The notes: generated by a model not told the origin, from the sequence alone. Counted from the first letter of the stretch, positions 18,368 to 28,204 are shown. The stretch is 64,000 nt of DNA from Methylophilus sp. 13 (GCF_015354335.1 NZ_JADKYR010000001.1:186001-250000); one strand, 5' to 3'. Program-made: numbers and translations.

Positions 18368-18384
18368 CGTATTCCCTTGTGAGC

Positions 18385-18404
18385 GCCTGCATTTAGCTGC
18401 AGGC
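18385..18404. terminator. Hairpin between convergent genes
   Basis: GCCTGCA (18385-18391) pairs with TGCAGGC (18398-18404) across a six-base loop, between the convergent lipoprotein and ABC transporter genes. It lacks a T tract, so it may only be a weak or Rho-assisted end. Confidence 0.45.
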
Positions 18405-18414
18405 GGCTCAAATA

Positions 18415-20193
18415 TTAGCTGGCCTGCTGACCATACAAGCGTTGATAGACACTGCCGGCCTGCTGCACCAGCGTGTCATGCTGTCCTTCCTCAATGATGC
18501 GGCCCCCATCAAACACCAGCACGCGGTCAGCCTCTTTCACGGCAGATAATCTGTGAGCAATGATGATGGTCGTCCGCCCACGCAAAAAAGTGCGCATTGC
18601 CTGATGCAGCAAAGCTTCTGTATGCGTATCCAGCATGGAGGTCGCCTCATCCAAGATGACGATTTGCGGCTGTTTCAGCATCATGCGAGCAATCGCCAGC
18701 CGTTGACGTTGGCCACCGGACAAGCGCACCCCACTGCGCCCGAGCTGCGACGCCAGCCCTTGTGGCAAATCGCGCACAAATTGCGCTAGTTGCGCAATTT
18801 CAAGCGCCTGCCATAAGGCATCATCCGAATAAGCGGTCTCCAGACTCAGGTTTTGGCGCACGCTGTCATTAAACAACATGGGTTGTTGCAGCACCACGCC
18901 CAAGTGTTCGCGCACTTGTGCATAGCCCAACTGCTCAATCGGCTGGCCGTTGAATAAGATCTGCCCCTGAGTGGGAGCATATAAGCCCAGCAACAGTTGC
19001 ACCAGGGTGGACTTGCCCGCGCCTGAGACGCCGACCAGCGCCACTTGCTCACCCGGTGCAATATCCAGCGTCACGTCGGCCAGAATAGGATCGCCTTCGC
19101 CATAAGCAAAGGTCACGTTTTGCAGGCGGATTGCTGCGGGTGAATGTGCATCCAGGGCTTGTACGGTGGCAGGATAATGGGGTTCTTCATCCGCCGCCAA
19201 AACCTGGTTGATCCGACCCAGCGCCGCCTTGGCGGCGTAATAAGAGACTTGCACCGACAACAGCTCTTGCACCGGGCCCATCATGAACCACAAGTAGCCA
19301 AACACAGCGATCATCTGGCCGACAGACAAGTTGGAAAACACCACCATCAACATGGCGACGGCACGAAAAATCTCAAAGCCAAATAAAAACACGCCGAATG
19401 ACAAACGCGCCAAAGCATCAGACTTCCAGCCGGAAGCCGTTGCGGCGGCTCTGACTGCTTCAGCCGCCTGCTTGGCTTTATCCAGAAAGCGGCGGTCACT
19501 ATTGCTGGCCCGCAGTTGCTGCATCACTTCCAGCGTCTCGTTCACCGATTGCGACAAAACTTCAAAGGCGCCATTTTCTCGCTGCTTCCAGGCTTTGACC
19601 TTTTTGCCCAAGATCATGGTCAGCGCGATCACAAACGGATTCAAGAACAGGATAATCAACGCCAGTTGCCAATGCATCCAGAGCAAGACACCAGCCACGC
19701 CAATCACGCTTAAGACGGCGACCAGCACTTTGGCGATGGTCTCGCCTAAAAACTTGTCCAGCGTCTCAATATCGGTGAGCAACCTGGCAGTGACTTGACC
19801 TGCACCCAGGCTTTCATAGACTTGCATGCGTATCCTGCCCAGTTTATCCAGCAGCATTTGCCGCACCCCCAGCGTCACCTGTTTGGATAAGCCGACAAAA
19901 ATACGGGTGGTCGCCACGCCGAGTAACACACTACTTAAGCGCAAGCTGATCGTGAACACCGTTACCACCACGATAATAGCAATCGGCCCCAGCCATTCGG
20001 CGGGGAGCAGCGCCGTCATCAATTTCGTAAGTTTACCCGGTTGGTGCAGTAATACCTCATCCACCAGCAAGGGCATCAATAGCGGAATCGGTACCGCCAC
20101 CATCGCCCCGCAAAAAGCCAGGCATTGCCCCAACCACAAACGGCGGGCCTGCTGGCGCAGTTGCTGCCATAAATCCTGCAAGCTTAGGGTCAT
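18415..20193 (-). CDS. ABC exporter, fused membrane and ATPase domains
   Basis: A 592-residue half-transporter. Residues about 1-310 form a six-helix exporter domain, and about 345-590 an ATPase with Walker A GVSGAGKST, signature LSGGQRQRLAIARMM and Walker B IVILDEATS, plus H-loop IIIAHRLS. No N-terminal peptidase domain is present. It would work as a homodimer in the inner membrane; substrate unknown (lipid, peptide or drug types share this layout). It starts 18 bases after rlmB and is probably in the rnr-rlmB transcript. Confidence 0.9.
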   Translation of the reverse strand: MTLSLQDLWQQLRQQARRLWLGQCLAFCGAMVAVPIPLLMPLLVDEVLLHQPGKLTKLMTALLPAEWLGPIAIIVVVTVFTISLRLSSVLLGVATTRIFVGLSKQVTLGVRQMLLDKLGRIRMQVYESLGAGQVTARLLTDIETLDKFLGETIAKVLVAVLSVIGVAGVLLWMHWQLALIILFLNPFVIALTMILGKKVKAWKQRENGAFEVLSQSVNETLEVMQQLRASNSDRRFLDKAKQAAEAVRAAATASGWKSDALARLSFGVFLFGFEIFRAVAMLMVVFSNLSVGQMIAVFGYLWFMMGPVQELLSVQVSYYAAKAALGRINQVLAADEEPHYPATVQALDAHSPAAIRLQNVTFAYGEGDPILADVTLDIAPGEQVALVGVSGAGKSTLVQLLLGLYAPTQGQILFNGQPIEQLGYAQVREHLGVVLQQPMLFNDSVRQNLSLETAYSDDALWQALEIAQLAQFVRDLPQGLASQLGRSGVRLSGGQRQRLAIARMMLKQPQIVILDEATSMLDTHTEALLHQAMRTFLRGRTTIIIAHRLSAVKEADRVLVFDGGRIIEEGQHDTLVQQAGSVYQRLYGQQAS

Positions 20194-20211
20194 GGGGATT
20201 GAGGTCTTTAG

Positions 20212-20964
20212 TTAGACGGCCAAGACGCGCTGACGGCGAATCTCGTATAACGCAATGCCACTGGCCACACTCACATTCAGGCTCTGTACCGTGCCAAACA
20301 TGGGGATGGTAATCAAGGCATCACACGTTTCCTCGGTCAATCGACGCATGCCATCGCCCTCAGCCCCCATCACCAGGGCAATAGGACCTTGCAGCTTGGT
20401 ATTGTGCAGAGAGCCTGGCGCATCCATGGTAGTGCCAACAATAAACACCCCCGCTTCTTTCAGCTCGCGTAAGGTGCGCGCCAGATTGGTCACGGCAATA
20501 AATGGCACCGTTTCGGCCGCACCACTGGCTACCTTGCGCACCGTGCCATTCAGGCCGACAGATCGATCTTTGGGTGCAATAATCGCATGCACGCCCATGG
20601 CATCGGCCACACGCAAACAAGCCCCAAGGTTATGCGGATCTTGCACACCATCCAGCACCAGGAAGAACGGCGGTTCATCCAGATCAGACTCCAGCACATC
20701 GTGGATATCCTTGTAAGGCATGGGCGTTTCTATCACGCGCGCAATCACGCCCTGATGGCGGCCATGCGCACCGATAAAGCCATCCAGGCGCTGGCGATCC
20801 GCCTGAATCACGCGGATATTCTGCCCTTTAGCCATCTCAAGCAAATCACGCATCCGCGCGTCTACCCGGTCCTGGTCAATAATAATTTCCTGAATGCTGC
20901 TACCATGCTGACGCATGCGACTCAACACCGCATGAAAACCAAACAAAATGCGGGCTTCCGACAT
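20212..20964 (-). CDS. rlmB: 23S rRNA (guanosine-2'-O)-methyltransferase RlmB
   Basis: SPOUT-family methyltransferase that modifies G2251 of 23S rRNA in E. coli. About 250 residues: N-terminal substrate-binding domain ([14 protein letters not shown]), then the knotted SAM domain with [41 protein letters not shown] and [22 protein letters not shown]. The ATG at 20962-20964 has GGAG at good spacing; a GTG two codons upstream is less likely. Follows rnr, the common beta/gamma-proteobacterial pair. Confidence 0.95.
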   Translation of the reverse strand: MSEARILFGFHAVLSRMRQHGSSIQEIIIDQDRVDARMRDLLEMAKGQNIRVIQADRQRLDGFIGAHGRHQGVIARVIETPMPYKDIHDVLESDLDEPPFFLVLDGVQDPHNLGACLRVADAMGVHAIIAPKDRSVGLNGTVRKVASGAAETVPFIAVTNLARTLRELKEAGVFIVGTTMDAPGSLHNTKLQGPIALVMGAEGDGMRRLTEETCDALITIPMFGTVQSLNVSVASGIALYEIRRQRVLAV

Positions 20965-21152
20965 AATCACTCCTAAATTTTTGATCTCTTTTGCTTATGC
21001 TTTGGCAAAAGTGAAAATACGAATCGCGCAGAGGCAGCCACATTCACTGCCCCGTGCGCGACGAGATGCCCCAAGCAGGGCAATATTGCATTAACCGCTA
21101 TTATCCCAGATTTTTCATAAAGCAATTTTTCAATCTGATTGAACGGCTGGGA

Positions 21153-23630
21153 TTATCGGGCTTTCGCCTTGGGTTTGCCTTTATTTTTTTGCGCAGAATG
21201 GCGGCCCTTGTCTTTGGCTGAGCGGCTTCTGGCCGGAGCAGGTTTGCTCGCAGCGGGCTTTTCTGCGGTGCTGCGAGACGTGCTGGTGCCGGATCTGGTT
21301 GATTTTTTGGCTGGTCGTTTAGCCTTTTTGGGTGCTTCCCACACTGCGGGCACCACCTTTTCAACCGGCTTGGCAGACCGTGTCTTTTTCACGCTGGACA
21401 CGGCCAACGATTCAGCGACAGTACCATCTGCCGGATCAACCACGCCCTCTGACTTGCCGACCAGTGTAAAGTCAATACGCGTGGTTTCAAGATCCACACG
21501 CACCACCTTCACGGTTAAGCGGTCGCCTAAACGATAGCGCACGCCGGTGCGCTCGCCCACCATCTCATGACGGGCTTTGTCATGGATGAAGTAGTCATTG
21601 CCCAGGTCGGTGACATGCAGCAAGCCTTCCACATAAACCTCATCAAGCGCCACAAACAAACCAAAGCTGGTGACACCTGCCACTGTGCCACTGAACACCT
21701 CACCCACCTTATCCTGCATGTAAAAGCATTTGAGCCAGTTCGTCACATCGCGGGTTGCGTCGTCGGCACGGCGCTCGGTCATGGAACAGTGCACGCCAAG
21801 GTGATGCCAGTCTTTGGCCTGATAACGTTTACCCTCAACCACTGCCTTGATCGCTCTATGCACCAGCAAGTCAGGATAGCGGCGGATCGGCGAAGTGAAA
21901 TGCGTATACGCCTCATACGCCAGGCCAAAGTGGCCGACGTTATCCGGGCTGTACACCGCCTGCTGCATCGAGCGTAACAAGACCGTCTGTAATAACTGCG
22001 CATCCGGACGTTCTTTGATACGCTGCATGAGTTTGGCGTAGTCTTTGGCGTGCGGGCTCTCGCCCCCACCCACACCAAAACCAAATTCGCCCATAAACAG
22101 GCGCAAGGCCTCCAGTTTTTCTGGCGTAGGCCCCTCATGGATACGGAACAGGCAGGTCTGCTCGTTTTTGAGCAAAAAGTCAGCGGCACAGACGTTGGCC
22201 GCCAGCATGCACTCTTCAATCAGTTTGTGCGCATCGTTGCGTACCACCGGCACAATCTTGTCGATTTTGCCATTATCGTTAAACACCATCATGGTTTCAG
22301 TGGATTCAAACTCCACCGCACCACGTTTTTCGCGTTGTGTCAGCATGAGCCTAAACACGCTGTTGAGGTTCTGCAAATGCGGTAACAGCCAGGTATATTC
22401 CTCACTCAACGCAGCATCTTCGCCCTGCAATAAAGCAGCGACTTTGGTATACGTCATGCGCGCTTTAGACCGCATCACCGACGGGTAAAACTGGTATTGC
22501 TTGACCACGCCCTGCCCGTCCACCTGCATATCGCACACCATGCACAATCGCTCAACATCCGGGTTCAACGAACACAGCCCGTTAGACAAAGCCTCTGGCA
22601 ACATCGGGATCACACGACGCGGAAAATACACCGAGTTGCCGCGGTCAAACGCCTCTTTATCCAGCGCATCCCCAGGCTGCACATAAAAACTCACGTCCGC
22701 AATCGCCACCACCAGGCGCCAACCTTTGCCTTGCGGCTCAGCAAACACAGCATCGTCAAAGTCACGTGCGGTTTCACCATCAATCGTAATCAAAGCCAAA
22801 TCACGCAAATCCTTGCGGCCTTTATAATCTTTGGCTTGTACGGTTTTAGGAAAGTCTTCTGCCTGCTTGAGCGCCGCAGGATTGAATTGATGCGGCAAAT
22901 GATGCTTGCGCAAGGCAATCTCAATCTCCATGCCGCTATCCGCATAATTGCCCAAAATCTCGACAATCTTGCCCATGGGGTTAGAGTGCGAAGAAGGATA
23001 TTCGGTTAACTCAACCGTCACCACCTGTCCCACTTGCGCATCCATATCCAGATGGTAAGGAATCAGGATATCCTGGCTGATACGCTTGTCTTCAGCCGCA
23101 ACGATGGTCACGCCCTGGGCGCGAATCACACGCCCCACCAGGGTCTTATTCGCCCGCTCAAGCACCTCAACCAGCTTGCCCTCAGGCCGACCTCTGCGGT
23201 CCACCCCAGCCAACCGCACCATGGCGCGGTCGCCATGCATGACCAAGGTCATTTCCTTGGGGCCTAAAAAGATATCTTCAGGATTTTTGGTTTTATCATC
23301 GGGGACCAGGAAACCATAACCATCGGTATGCCCGAACACGGTCCCCGCAATCAAATGGATTTTATCCGGCAAACAAAACGCACCCTTGCGGTTACGCATT
23401 AACTGGCCATCGCGCTCCATCGCGCCCAACCGGCGGTTAAAAATGTCACGCTCATCATGGCTGATATCGAGCATCACATAAATCTGCTCAGCACTCAGGG
23501 GAATGCCCTGGTCTGACAACAACTGCAACACCAACTCGCGACTAGGCAACGGTGTTTGATACAACTCAGCTTCTCGCTGCGCCTGCGGGTCATTTGCACG
23601 CAGGGATTTTTTAGTTTTTCTGGTTGACAA
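21153..23630 (-). CDS. rnr: Ribonuclease R
   Basis: Processive 3'-5' exoribonuclease that degrades structured RNA. The 825-residue protein has an N-terminal helix-turn-helix (ELVLQLLSDQGIPLSAEQI), two cold-shock-type domains, the RNB domain with metal-binding TIDGETARDFDDAVF, an S1 domain (FSGTVAGVTSFGLFVALDE) and a Lys/Arg/Ser-rich tail of about 60 residues. The start is a TTG (23628-23630) preceded by AGGAAG. Its complement overlaps the -35 element of the divergent tRNA-Leu gene. First gene of rnr-rlmB-ABC exporter. Confidence 0.96.
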   Translation of the reverse strand: MSTRKTKKSLRANDPQAQREAELYQTPLPSRELVLQLLSDQGIPLSAEQIYVMLDISHDERDIFNRRLGAMERDGQLMRNRKGAFCLPDKIHLIAGTVFGHTDGYGFLVPDDKTKNPEDIFLGPKEMTLVMHGDRAMVRLAGVDRRGRPEGKLVEVLERANKTLVGRVIRAQGVTIVAAEDKRISQDILIPYHLDMDAQVGQVVTVELTEYPSSHSNPMGKIVEILGNYADSGMEIEIALRKHHLPHQFNPAALKQAEDFPKTVQAKDYKGRKDLRDLALITIDGETARDFDDAVFAEPQGKGWRLVVAIADVSFYVQPGDALDKEAFDRGNSVYFPRRVIPMLPEALSNGLCSLNPDVERLCMVCDMQVDGQGVVKQYQFYPSVMRSKARMTYTKVAALLQGEDAALSEEYTWLLPHLQNLNSVFRLMLTQREKRGAVEFESTETMMVFNDNGKIDKIVPVVRNDAHKLIEECMLAANVCAADFLLKNEQTCLFRIHEGPTPEKLEALRLFMGEFGFGVGGGESPHAKDYAKLMQRIKERPDAQLLQTVLLRSMQQAVYSPDNVGHFGLAYEAYTHFTSPIRRYPDLLVHRAIKAVVEGKRYQAKDWHHLGVHCSMTERRADDATRDVTNWLKCFYMQDKVGEVFSGTVAGVTSFGLFVALDEVYVEGLLHVTDLGNDYFIHDKARHEMVGERTGVRYRLGDRLTVKVVRVDLETTRIDFTLVGKSEGVVDPADGTVAESLAVSSVKKTRSAKPVEKVVPAVWEAPKKAKRPAKKSTRSGTSTSRSTAEKPAASKPAPARSRSAKDKGRHSAQKNKGKPKAKAR

Positions 23631-23651
23631 TATTTATTCTTCCTTTAAAAT
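23624..23651 (+). promoter_or_regulatory. Promoter of tRNA-Leu
   Basis: TTGACA (23624-23629), a 16-base spacer and TAAAAT (23646-23651), 14 bases before the mature tRNA. The -35 box overlaps the rnr start codon on the other strand. Confidence 0.75.
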
Positions 23652-23665
23652 GCACAGCTTCTTTA

Positions 23666-23750
23666 GCCCAGATGGCGAAATTGGTAGACGCGCTAGTTTC
23701 AGGTACTAGTGTTTAACGACGTGGAGGTTCGAGTCCTCTTCTGGGCACCA
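23666..23750 (+). tRNA. tRNA-Leu (anticodon CAG)
   Basis: An 85-base class-II tRNA with encoded CCA. The acceptor stem pairs GCCCAGA with TCTGGGC. The anticodon stem CTAGT/ACTAG encloses TTCAGGT, giving CAG, read as leucine CTG codons. There is a short variable arm and a GGTTCGAGTCC T-arm. It is transcribed away from rnr. Confidence 0.96.
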
Positions 23751-23890
23751 TCAAGCAGCTTTCCAGCTGTGCCAAATTAGACTCCCAAGCAAACAATGTT
23801 TTTTGTGTATTACAAAGAATTTTCTTGGCTGTTTTTTGAATCAACATGTGGTCAGTTTAACACTCTTTGGTAATTGACTCTGTTTAAACT

Positions 23891-24493
23891 TCAAAACCTA
23901 TATTCCTTTTTTCTTCTATCAAAAATAACAATTAGAAAAACCGAAATTATCATAGCACCCCATGGGTAGGCCCATTTCATCACCCAAGGTGTCTCCTTAA
24001 AGCTGGGTAAAATTAGTCCTATGAGTAGGAAAAATGAAGACACGAACATTATTCCGCCCATCGCACTTGCCCTACCAGAGGTCATGGTGACTACCAAAAA
24101 AAAGCTTAAAACCAGCCAAGGAAATAAAATATAAATACTCTTTGTAAACCACTCAGGGAACGAATACCTTGTAGTTAAACTTGCCCCATCCACACCTAGA
24201 TAGCTTTTATAATTTACCTGAGAGTTAAACCCAGCTACTAGGCTTTTAAAGGATTCATTTAGCACCTTGTCATTTTCCTCCAAGTTTAGCTTTTCAGATA
24301 ATGTTACTAATTGATCGAAAATTTTAACTTGCTTATCAAGCCTCTCCAGAGCAAAGTGCTGTGTATACGCTTCATATGCAAAGATTGCACTAATCAGAAG
24401 AAACAGCAAAACGAATGTAAATGTGAGTCGAGACCATGTGAAGTTAGTTAGAAGCCGTTCAAAGTAATCAATTAGACTATTTATAATAATCAT
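23891..24493 (-). CDS. Uncharacterised membrane protein
   Basis: A 200-residue protein not assigned to a family. Residues about 18-42 form one membrane helix (LTFTFVLLFLLISAIFAYEA). A roughly 75-residue soluble stretch with coiled-coil-like ALERLDKQVKIFDQLVTLSEKLNLEE follows. Three more helices come between about 118 and 190, and the tail is basic (DRRKKEYRF). It is AT-rich compared with its neighbours and stands directly behind the tRNA-Leu gene. This suggests foreign origin, but no integrase or repeated tRNA end was found. Confidence 0.6.
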   Translation of the reverse strand: MIIINSLIDYFERLLTNFTWSRLTFTFVLLFLLISAIFAYEAYTQHFALERLDKQVKIFDQLVTLSEKLNLEENDKVLNESFKSLVAGFNSQVNYKSYLGVDGASLTTRYSFPEWFTKSIYILFPWLVLSFFLVVTMTSGRASAMGGIMFVSSFFLLIGLILPSFKETPWVMKWAYPWGAMIISVFLIVIFDRRKKEYRF

Positions 24494-24593
24494 CCATCAT
24501 TGATTATTTAATTGTCTAAATTATAAGCAAAATTTAAGCGGCATGGCATTGCAACATAAACCTCGCATAATCATTACTGGTTAATGGAAAAAT

Positions 24594-24627
24594 AAAAAAG
24601 CCCCGGTCTGCCGAGGCTTTTTTTAAT
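24594..24627. terminator. Bidirectional Rho-independent terminator
   Basis: AGCCCCGG-TCTG-CCGAGGCT (one mismatch) is flanked by A and T runs, so it can work in both directions. It ends the 24644-25012 gene on the minus strand. Confidence 0.8.
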
Positions 24628-24643
24628 CCAGCAACTGAATTGC

Positions 24644-25012
24644 CTAGCGATTATTAAAGAACCCAATATTCATCACTCTGTCATTCACAAAAGTGACTTC
24701 GGTTTCTTTGTACGTGTTCTTTTTGTCGTATTTGACCAGGTTTTTGTAGTACCACATCTCAACCTGTACAGGTTTTGAGCTGTCTTGTTGTTTGCCGATG
24801 CCTGCGATCATGCTGTTGGCGTTGGTGGGTTTGACGGATTGCTGTTTTTTAAAGGGTTGGCCGAGTTTTTCGAGCACCACTTTTTTGGATTTGCCGCTAA
24901 AGCCGTTGATAAAGTCGTTTTCATCGTAGGTTTTGCCTGCCAGTGCGCTGGTTGCAGCCAAAGCGAGTGTGGCGGTGACCAAAGCGGTCATAAGATGGGT
25001 GTATACCTTCAT
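24644..25012 (-). CDS. Small exported protein, possible BamE/SmpA-like fold
   Basis: A 122-residue protein with a clear signal peptide (MKVYTHLMTALVTATLALAA, cleavage after SALA). The mature part begins with KSKKVVLEKLGQPFKK and ends with ETEVTFVNDRVMNIGFFNN. A helix starting a gene-product 'G-P' turn, an aromatic strand (VEMWYYKNL) and a final 'VTFVNDRV' strand recall the BamE/SmpA fold. There is no lipobox cysteine. Function unknown; location periplasmic by inference. Confidence 0.6.
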   Translation of the reverse strand: MKVYTHLMTALVTATLALAATSALAGKTYDENDFINGFSGKSKKVVLEKLGQPFKKQQSVKPTNANSMIAGIGKQQDSSKPVQVEMWYYKNLVKYDKKNTYKETEVTFVNDRVMNIGFFNNR

Positions 25013-25149
25013 GTTTACTTCCTGTTATCCAAAATCAAATTGCTGAATTATTGTTTTGTGCAAGTATAACTGTTTATGTCTGGCTTTGGTTGACCTGGCT
25101 AATGAGCCAGTTGGCTTCAGGGCAAGATTTAAAGCCCTTGGTGCACCGT

Positions 25150-25914
25150 TTAAAAATCAAGTTGCATGCCGTCATAACCGACCTGGACATTGGCAGGCAC
25201 CCTGGCTTGCAGGGCCTGATATTCAAGCTCATGGGTCATATGAATGAGCACATTGCGCTTGGCGCCTATGCGCTCAATCAAGGCCAGTGATTGCTCAACG
25301 TTGACATGCGTGGGGTGCGGTTTTTCGCGCAGGCAATCTATGAGCAACAGGTCTACCCCTTGCAGCAAGGCATACGCGCTTTCCGGGATATCGGAGACAT
25401 CGGTCATGTAGACAAAGTTAGCGATACGGTAGGCGTAGATGCGGATTTTGCCGTGCATGATGGGGATGGGGATAATCTGCTGACCAGCCGCTTCAAACGG
25501 GCCCTCGACGGTATGTGCAGCCAAAACGGGCAAGTCCCAGTAAGTGGGGATGGGGTCACGCAGCGTGTAGCCAAACTTTTCCTGAATATGGGTAATCGCC
25601 TCGGGATAACTGTAAAGCGGAATCTGGCAGCGGTTGATCTGGCAAAACGCGCGTAAATCATCAATGCCGTGCAGATGATCTGCATGGGTGTGGGTGTACA
25701 GCACGGCATCCACCCTGCGCATCTGTTGGCGTAAAGCTTGCAGGCGCAGGTCTGGCGAGGTGTCTATGAGGATCACCCGGCCGTCATCCAGCGTGACCAT
25801 GCTAGAGCAGCGTGTGCGCTTGTTGCGCGTATCGGTCGAGCTGCAGGTGGTGCATTGGCAGCCGATCGCGGGCGTGCCAGCGCTGGAGCCTACGCCTAAT
25901 ATGGTCAGTTGCAT
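25150..25914 (-). CDS. PhnP-like metallo-beta-lactamase-fold hydrolase
   Basis: A 254-residue cytoplasmic metallohydrolase. Metal site HTHADHLHGIDDL, plus MTDVSD and IHMTHE. The N-terminal GVGSSAGTPAIGCQCTTC with several cysteines resembles PhnP/RNase-Z-like cyclic phosphodiesterases that carry a structural zinc. No C-P lyase genes are nearby, so a phosphonate role is unsupported. It overlaps the end of tatD by ten bases and is the last gene of the pabC-to-tatD transcript. Confidence 0.85.
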   Translation of the reverse strand: MQLTILGVGSSAGTPAIGCQCTTCSSTDTRNKRTRCSSMVTLDDGRVILIDTSPDLRLQALRQQMRRVDAVLYTHTHADHLHGIDDLRAFCQINRCQIPLYSYPEAITHIQEKFGYTLRDPIPTYWDLPVLAAHTVEGPFEAAGQQIIPIPIMHGKIRIYAYRIANFVYMTDVSDIPESAYALLQGVDLLLIDCLREKPHPTHVNVEQSLALIERIGAKRNVLIHMTHELEYQALQARVPANVQVGYDGMQLDF

Positions 25915-26681
25915 GGCTGGGCGTGCTTGAACAGTTTAAAAAAGTTAGCGGTGGTTGCGTCCATGATCTGCTGTAATGGCTGCTCGCGCAGGCGCGCAAT
26001 TTCTTCTGCCACATGCCGCACATACGCGGGCTGATTGGTTTTGCCACGGAACGGGATAGGTGCCAGATAGGGGGAGTCGGTTTCGACCAACATGGATGCC
26101 AACGGCACTTTTTGCGCGACGTCTTTGAGCGCCTGGGCATTTTTAAAAGTCACGATGCCAGAAAACGAGATATAGAAACCCATGGCAATCGCGGCCTGAG
26201 CCACCTCCCAGCTTTCTGTAAAGCAGTGCATGACGCCCCCAACCTCGGCCGCGCCCTCCTCCTGCATAATCTTGATCGTATCCTCGGCCGCATTACGGGT
26301 ATGGATGATCAAGGGTTTACCCGTCTGCCTTGCCGCCCGGATATGCGTTCTGAAGCGCTCGCGCTGCCAGGACAAATCACCAGTTAAACGGAAGTAATCC
26401 AGTCCGGTTTCGCCAATCGCCACCACGCGTGGATGATTGGCCAGTTCAACCAGGCCTTGTACGGTAGGCTCGGTAATGTTTTCGTAATCAGGATGCACGC
26501 CGACTGAGGCATAAATGTTGGGATACTGCTCGGCAATGGCAAGTACTTCGGGGAATTTATCCAGCGTGACCGAGACGCACAAGGCATGCCCCACCTGGTT
26601 GCTGCGCATGCTCTCCAATACTTGATCCATGTTCTGGACCAGCTCGGGAAAATTCAGGTGGCAATGGGAATCTACTAACAT
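25905..26681 (-). CDS. tatD: TatD-family metal-dependent DNase
   Basis: A 258-residue TIM-barrel hydrolase of the TatD/YcfH type. Metal ligands are seen in DSHCHLNF at the N-terminus, ASVGVHPDY, IGETGLDYF, IIHTRNA, HCFTE and VETDSPYLAP. Relatives are 3'-5' deoxyribonucleases or D-aminoacyl-type hydrolases. It lies directly after a PilZ gene, the same order as in many proteobacteria. Confidence 0.93.
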   Translation of the reverse strand: MLVDSHCHLNFPELVQNMDQVLESMRSNQVGHALCVSVTLDKFPEVLAIAEQYPNIYASVGVHPDYENITEPTVQGLVELANHPRVVAIGETGLDYFRLTGDLSWQRERFRTHIRAARQTGKPLIIHTRNAAEDTIKIMQEEGAAEVGGVMHCFTESWEVAQAAIAMGFYISFSGIVTFKNAQALKDVAQKVPLASMLVETDSPYLAPIPFRGKTNQPAYVRHVAEEIARLREQPLQQIMDATTANFFKLFKHAQPCN

Positions 26682-26706
26682 ATTCTTTCTGTCTGCGTGC
26701 TAATCA

Positions 26707-27069
26707 CTAAATGGTATTCGACGGTCGGCTAGATTTGAGTGCGGCACCCAAGATAGATTCAATCCGTTTTTTGGCTTCGGCACCGCCATCTTTGTCACTA
26801 AACTGAATGCCTATGCCTTGCGGCTTGTTGTTGACCGCCTGCGGCGTGATCCAGATCACCTTACCTACCACTTTGAGCTTGTTTGGATCATTGAGCAAAG
26901 TGAGCAACATAAACACTTCTTCGCCCATTTTAAAAGACTTGCTGGTGGGGATAAACAAGCCCCCGCCTTTGACAAAAGGCATATACGCCGCAAACAGGGC
27001 GGCTTTTTCTCGAATCGCCAGCGACAACACACCAGGTTTTGCCGCGGTAGAAGGTTGCATCTCGGTCAT
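26707..27069 (-). CDS. pilZ: PilZ-domain protein (type IV pilus class)
   Basis: A 120-residue single PilZ domain: LSLAIREKAALFAAYMPFVK, GGLFIPTSKSFKMGEEVFML, GKVIWITP and GIGIQF. The canonical c-di-GMP signatures (RxxxR and D/NxSxxG) are not seen. This matches the Pseudomonas PilZ class that is needed for type IV pili without binding c-di-GMP. It sits between holB and tatD as in many beta/gamma-proteobacteria. Confidence 0.9.
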   Translation of the reverse strand: MTEMQPSTAAKPGVLSLAIREKAALFAAYMPFVKGGGLFIPTSKSFKMGEEVFMLLTLLNDPNKLKVVGKVIWITPQAVNNKPQGIGIQFSDKDGGAEAKKRIESILGAALKSSRPSNTI

Positions 27070-27193
27070 GACATCAGCTCCAGAGTACGTGAGCGGTTAA
27101 TGAAGGATACAGGGATAGTGACTACTTGAGCACAATACTGCGTTGCACGTTGTTGTTTCTAACACCGCGCGCCTTGCATCTGATCTCGCGCAC

Positions 27194-28204
27194 TCACTTA
27201 TTCGGTTTATCCTCAAATATTTTTTTGTATTGCAACAACAGCTGCTCCAACTGCAACTCCTGATTGAGCGGATGTTGTGCGGTCATTTTAAAACGATTTA
27301 GCTGTTGCTGAAACGCCAGCAGCCGCGATAACTGCACACGCCCGGCCAGCCCCTGCAAAGCTGTTGCCTCTGAGGGGTGGTAGCGCAGGGGTTGCTGATG
27401 GCAGGACAACCACACGTCCAGCAACCACTTTTGCAGCACTTGTATCGCCGCTTCCATGCCTTGCTTGATCAGCACCGGCACCGCAGCCACCACGTCAATC
27501 TCGGCACCGCGGCGTAAGTGCGGTTGAAACTGCTGATACCAGGCATACCAGTCCAGGTCGTCTTGCAGCACGGTAATAGGCGCCCCGCCACTGTAGTGCC
27601 AGAGCCATTCGGGTTGAGCAATGCCTTGTGACTGCATCCATTGCAAGCCTTGTGATTCACTGGGAACTGGCATCTCCACCTGCATGCAGCGGCTCAGGAT
27701 GGTCGGCAGCAACGCTTGTCTTTGATGTGAGACCAGCAAAAACTGCGTGCGTTGCGGCGGTTCTTCCAGCAACTTGAGCAAGGCATTGGACGCCGCGACA
27801 TTCATGGCTTCCAGCGGGTGAATCAACACCACGCGCATGCCTTCAACACGGTGACTGCTCAGCGATAAATAATCATGCAAGGCGCGAATCTGGTCGATGA
27901 GGATTTGCTGCCGCTTGCGGGTTTTCTTTTTGCTGCCCTCAGCGCTGTCTTCATCTTCTGGCGTGATCTCCCTAAAATCAGGATGCGCGCCTTCGGATAA
28001 CCAGTGACAAGACTGACACTGACTGCAAGCATGGCAGTGTTCAGGCTGCAAGCACAGCAAGGCAGCGGCCATCGCGCGCGCAAAAGCCAGTTTGCCGATG
28101 CCGGTTTTGCCATGCAACAACAGCGCATGGTGACGTGACTGGCCTGCTTGCATCCATTGTGCAAATAACGTGGCCTGCCATGGGTATTCTTGGGAAATCA
28201 ACAT
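27194..28204 (-). CDS. holB: DNA polymerase III subunit delta prime
   Basis: Clamp-loader subunit of the replicative polymerase. The 336-residue protein has a P-loop-like GKTGIGKLAFARAMA, a zinc-binding cluster (CLQPEHCHACSQCQSC), a VLIHPLEAMNVAASNALLKLLEEPP core with sensor-type FLLVSHQRQALLPTILSRC, and a helical C-terminal domain. Its start overlaps the tmk stop by seven bases. Confidence 0.94.
   Translation of the reverse strand: MLISQEYPWQATLFAQWMQAGQSRHHALLLHGKTGIGKLAFARAMAAALLCLQPEHCHACSQCQSCHWLSEGAHPDFREITPEDEDSAEGSKKKTRKRQQILIDQIRALHDYLSLSSHRVEGMRVVLIHPLEAMNVAASNALLKLLEEPPQRTQFLLVSHQRQALLPTILSRCMQVEMPVPSESQGLQWMQSQGIAQPEWLWHYSGGAPITVLQDDLDWYAWYQQFQPHLRRGAEIDVVAAVPVLIKQGMEAAIQVLQKWLLDVWLSCHQQPLRYHPSEATALQGLAGRVQLSRLLAFQQQLNRFKMTAQHPLNQELQLEQLLLQYKKIFEDKPNK

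Noticed and set aside
23666-24493. Genomic island bounded by the tRNA-Leu gene
   Set aside because: No integrase and no second copy of the tRNA 3' end were seen, and housekeeping genes resume within 2 kb.
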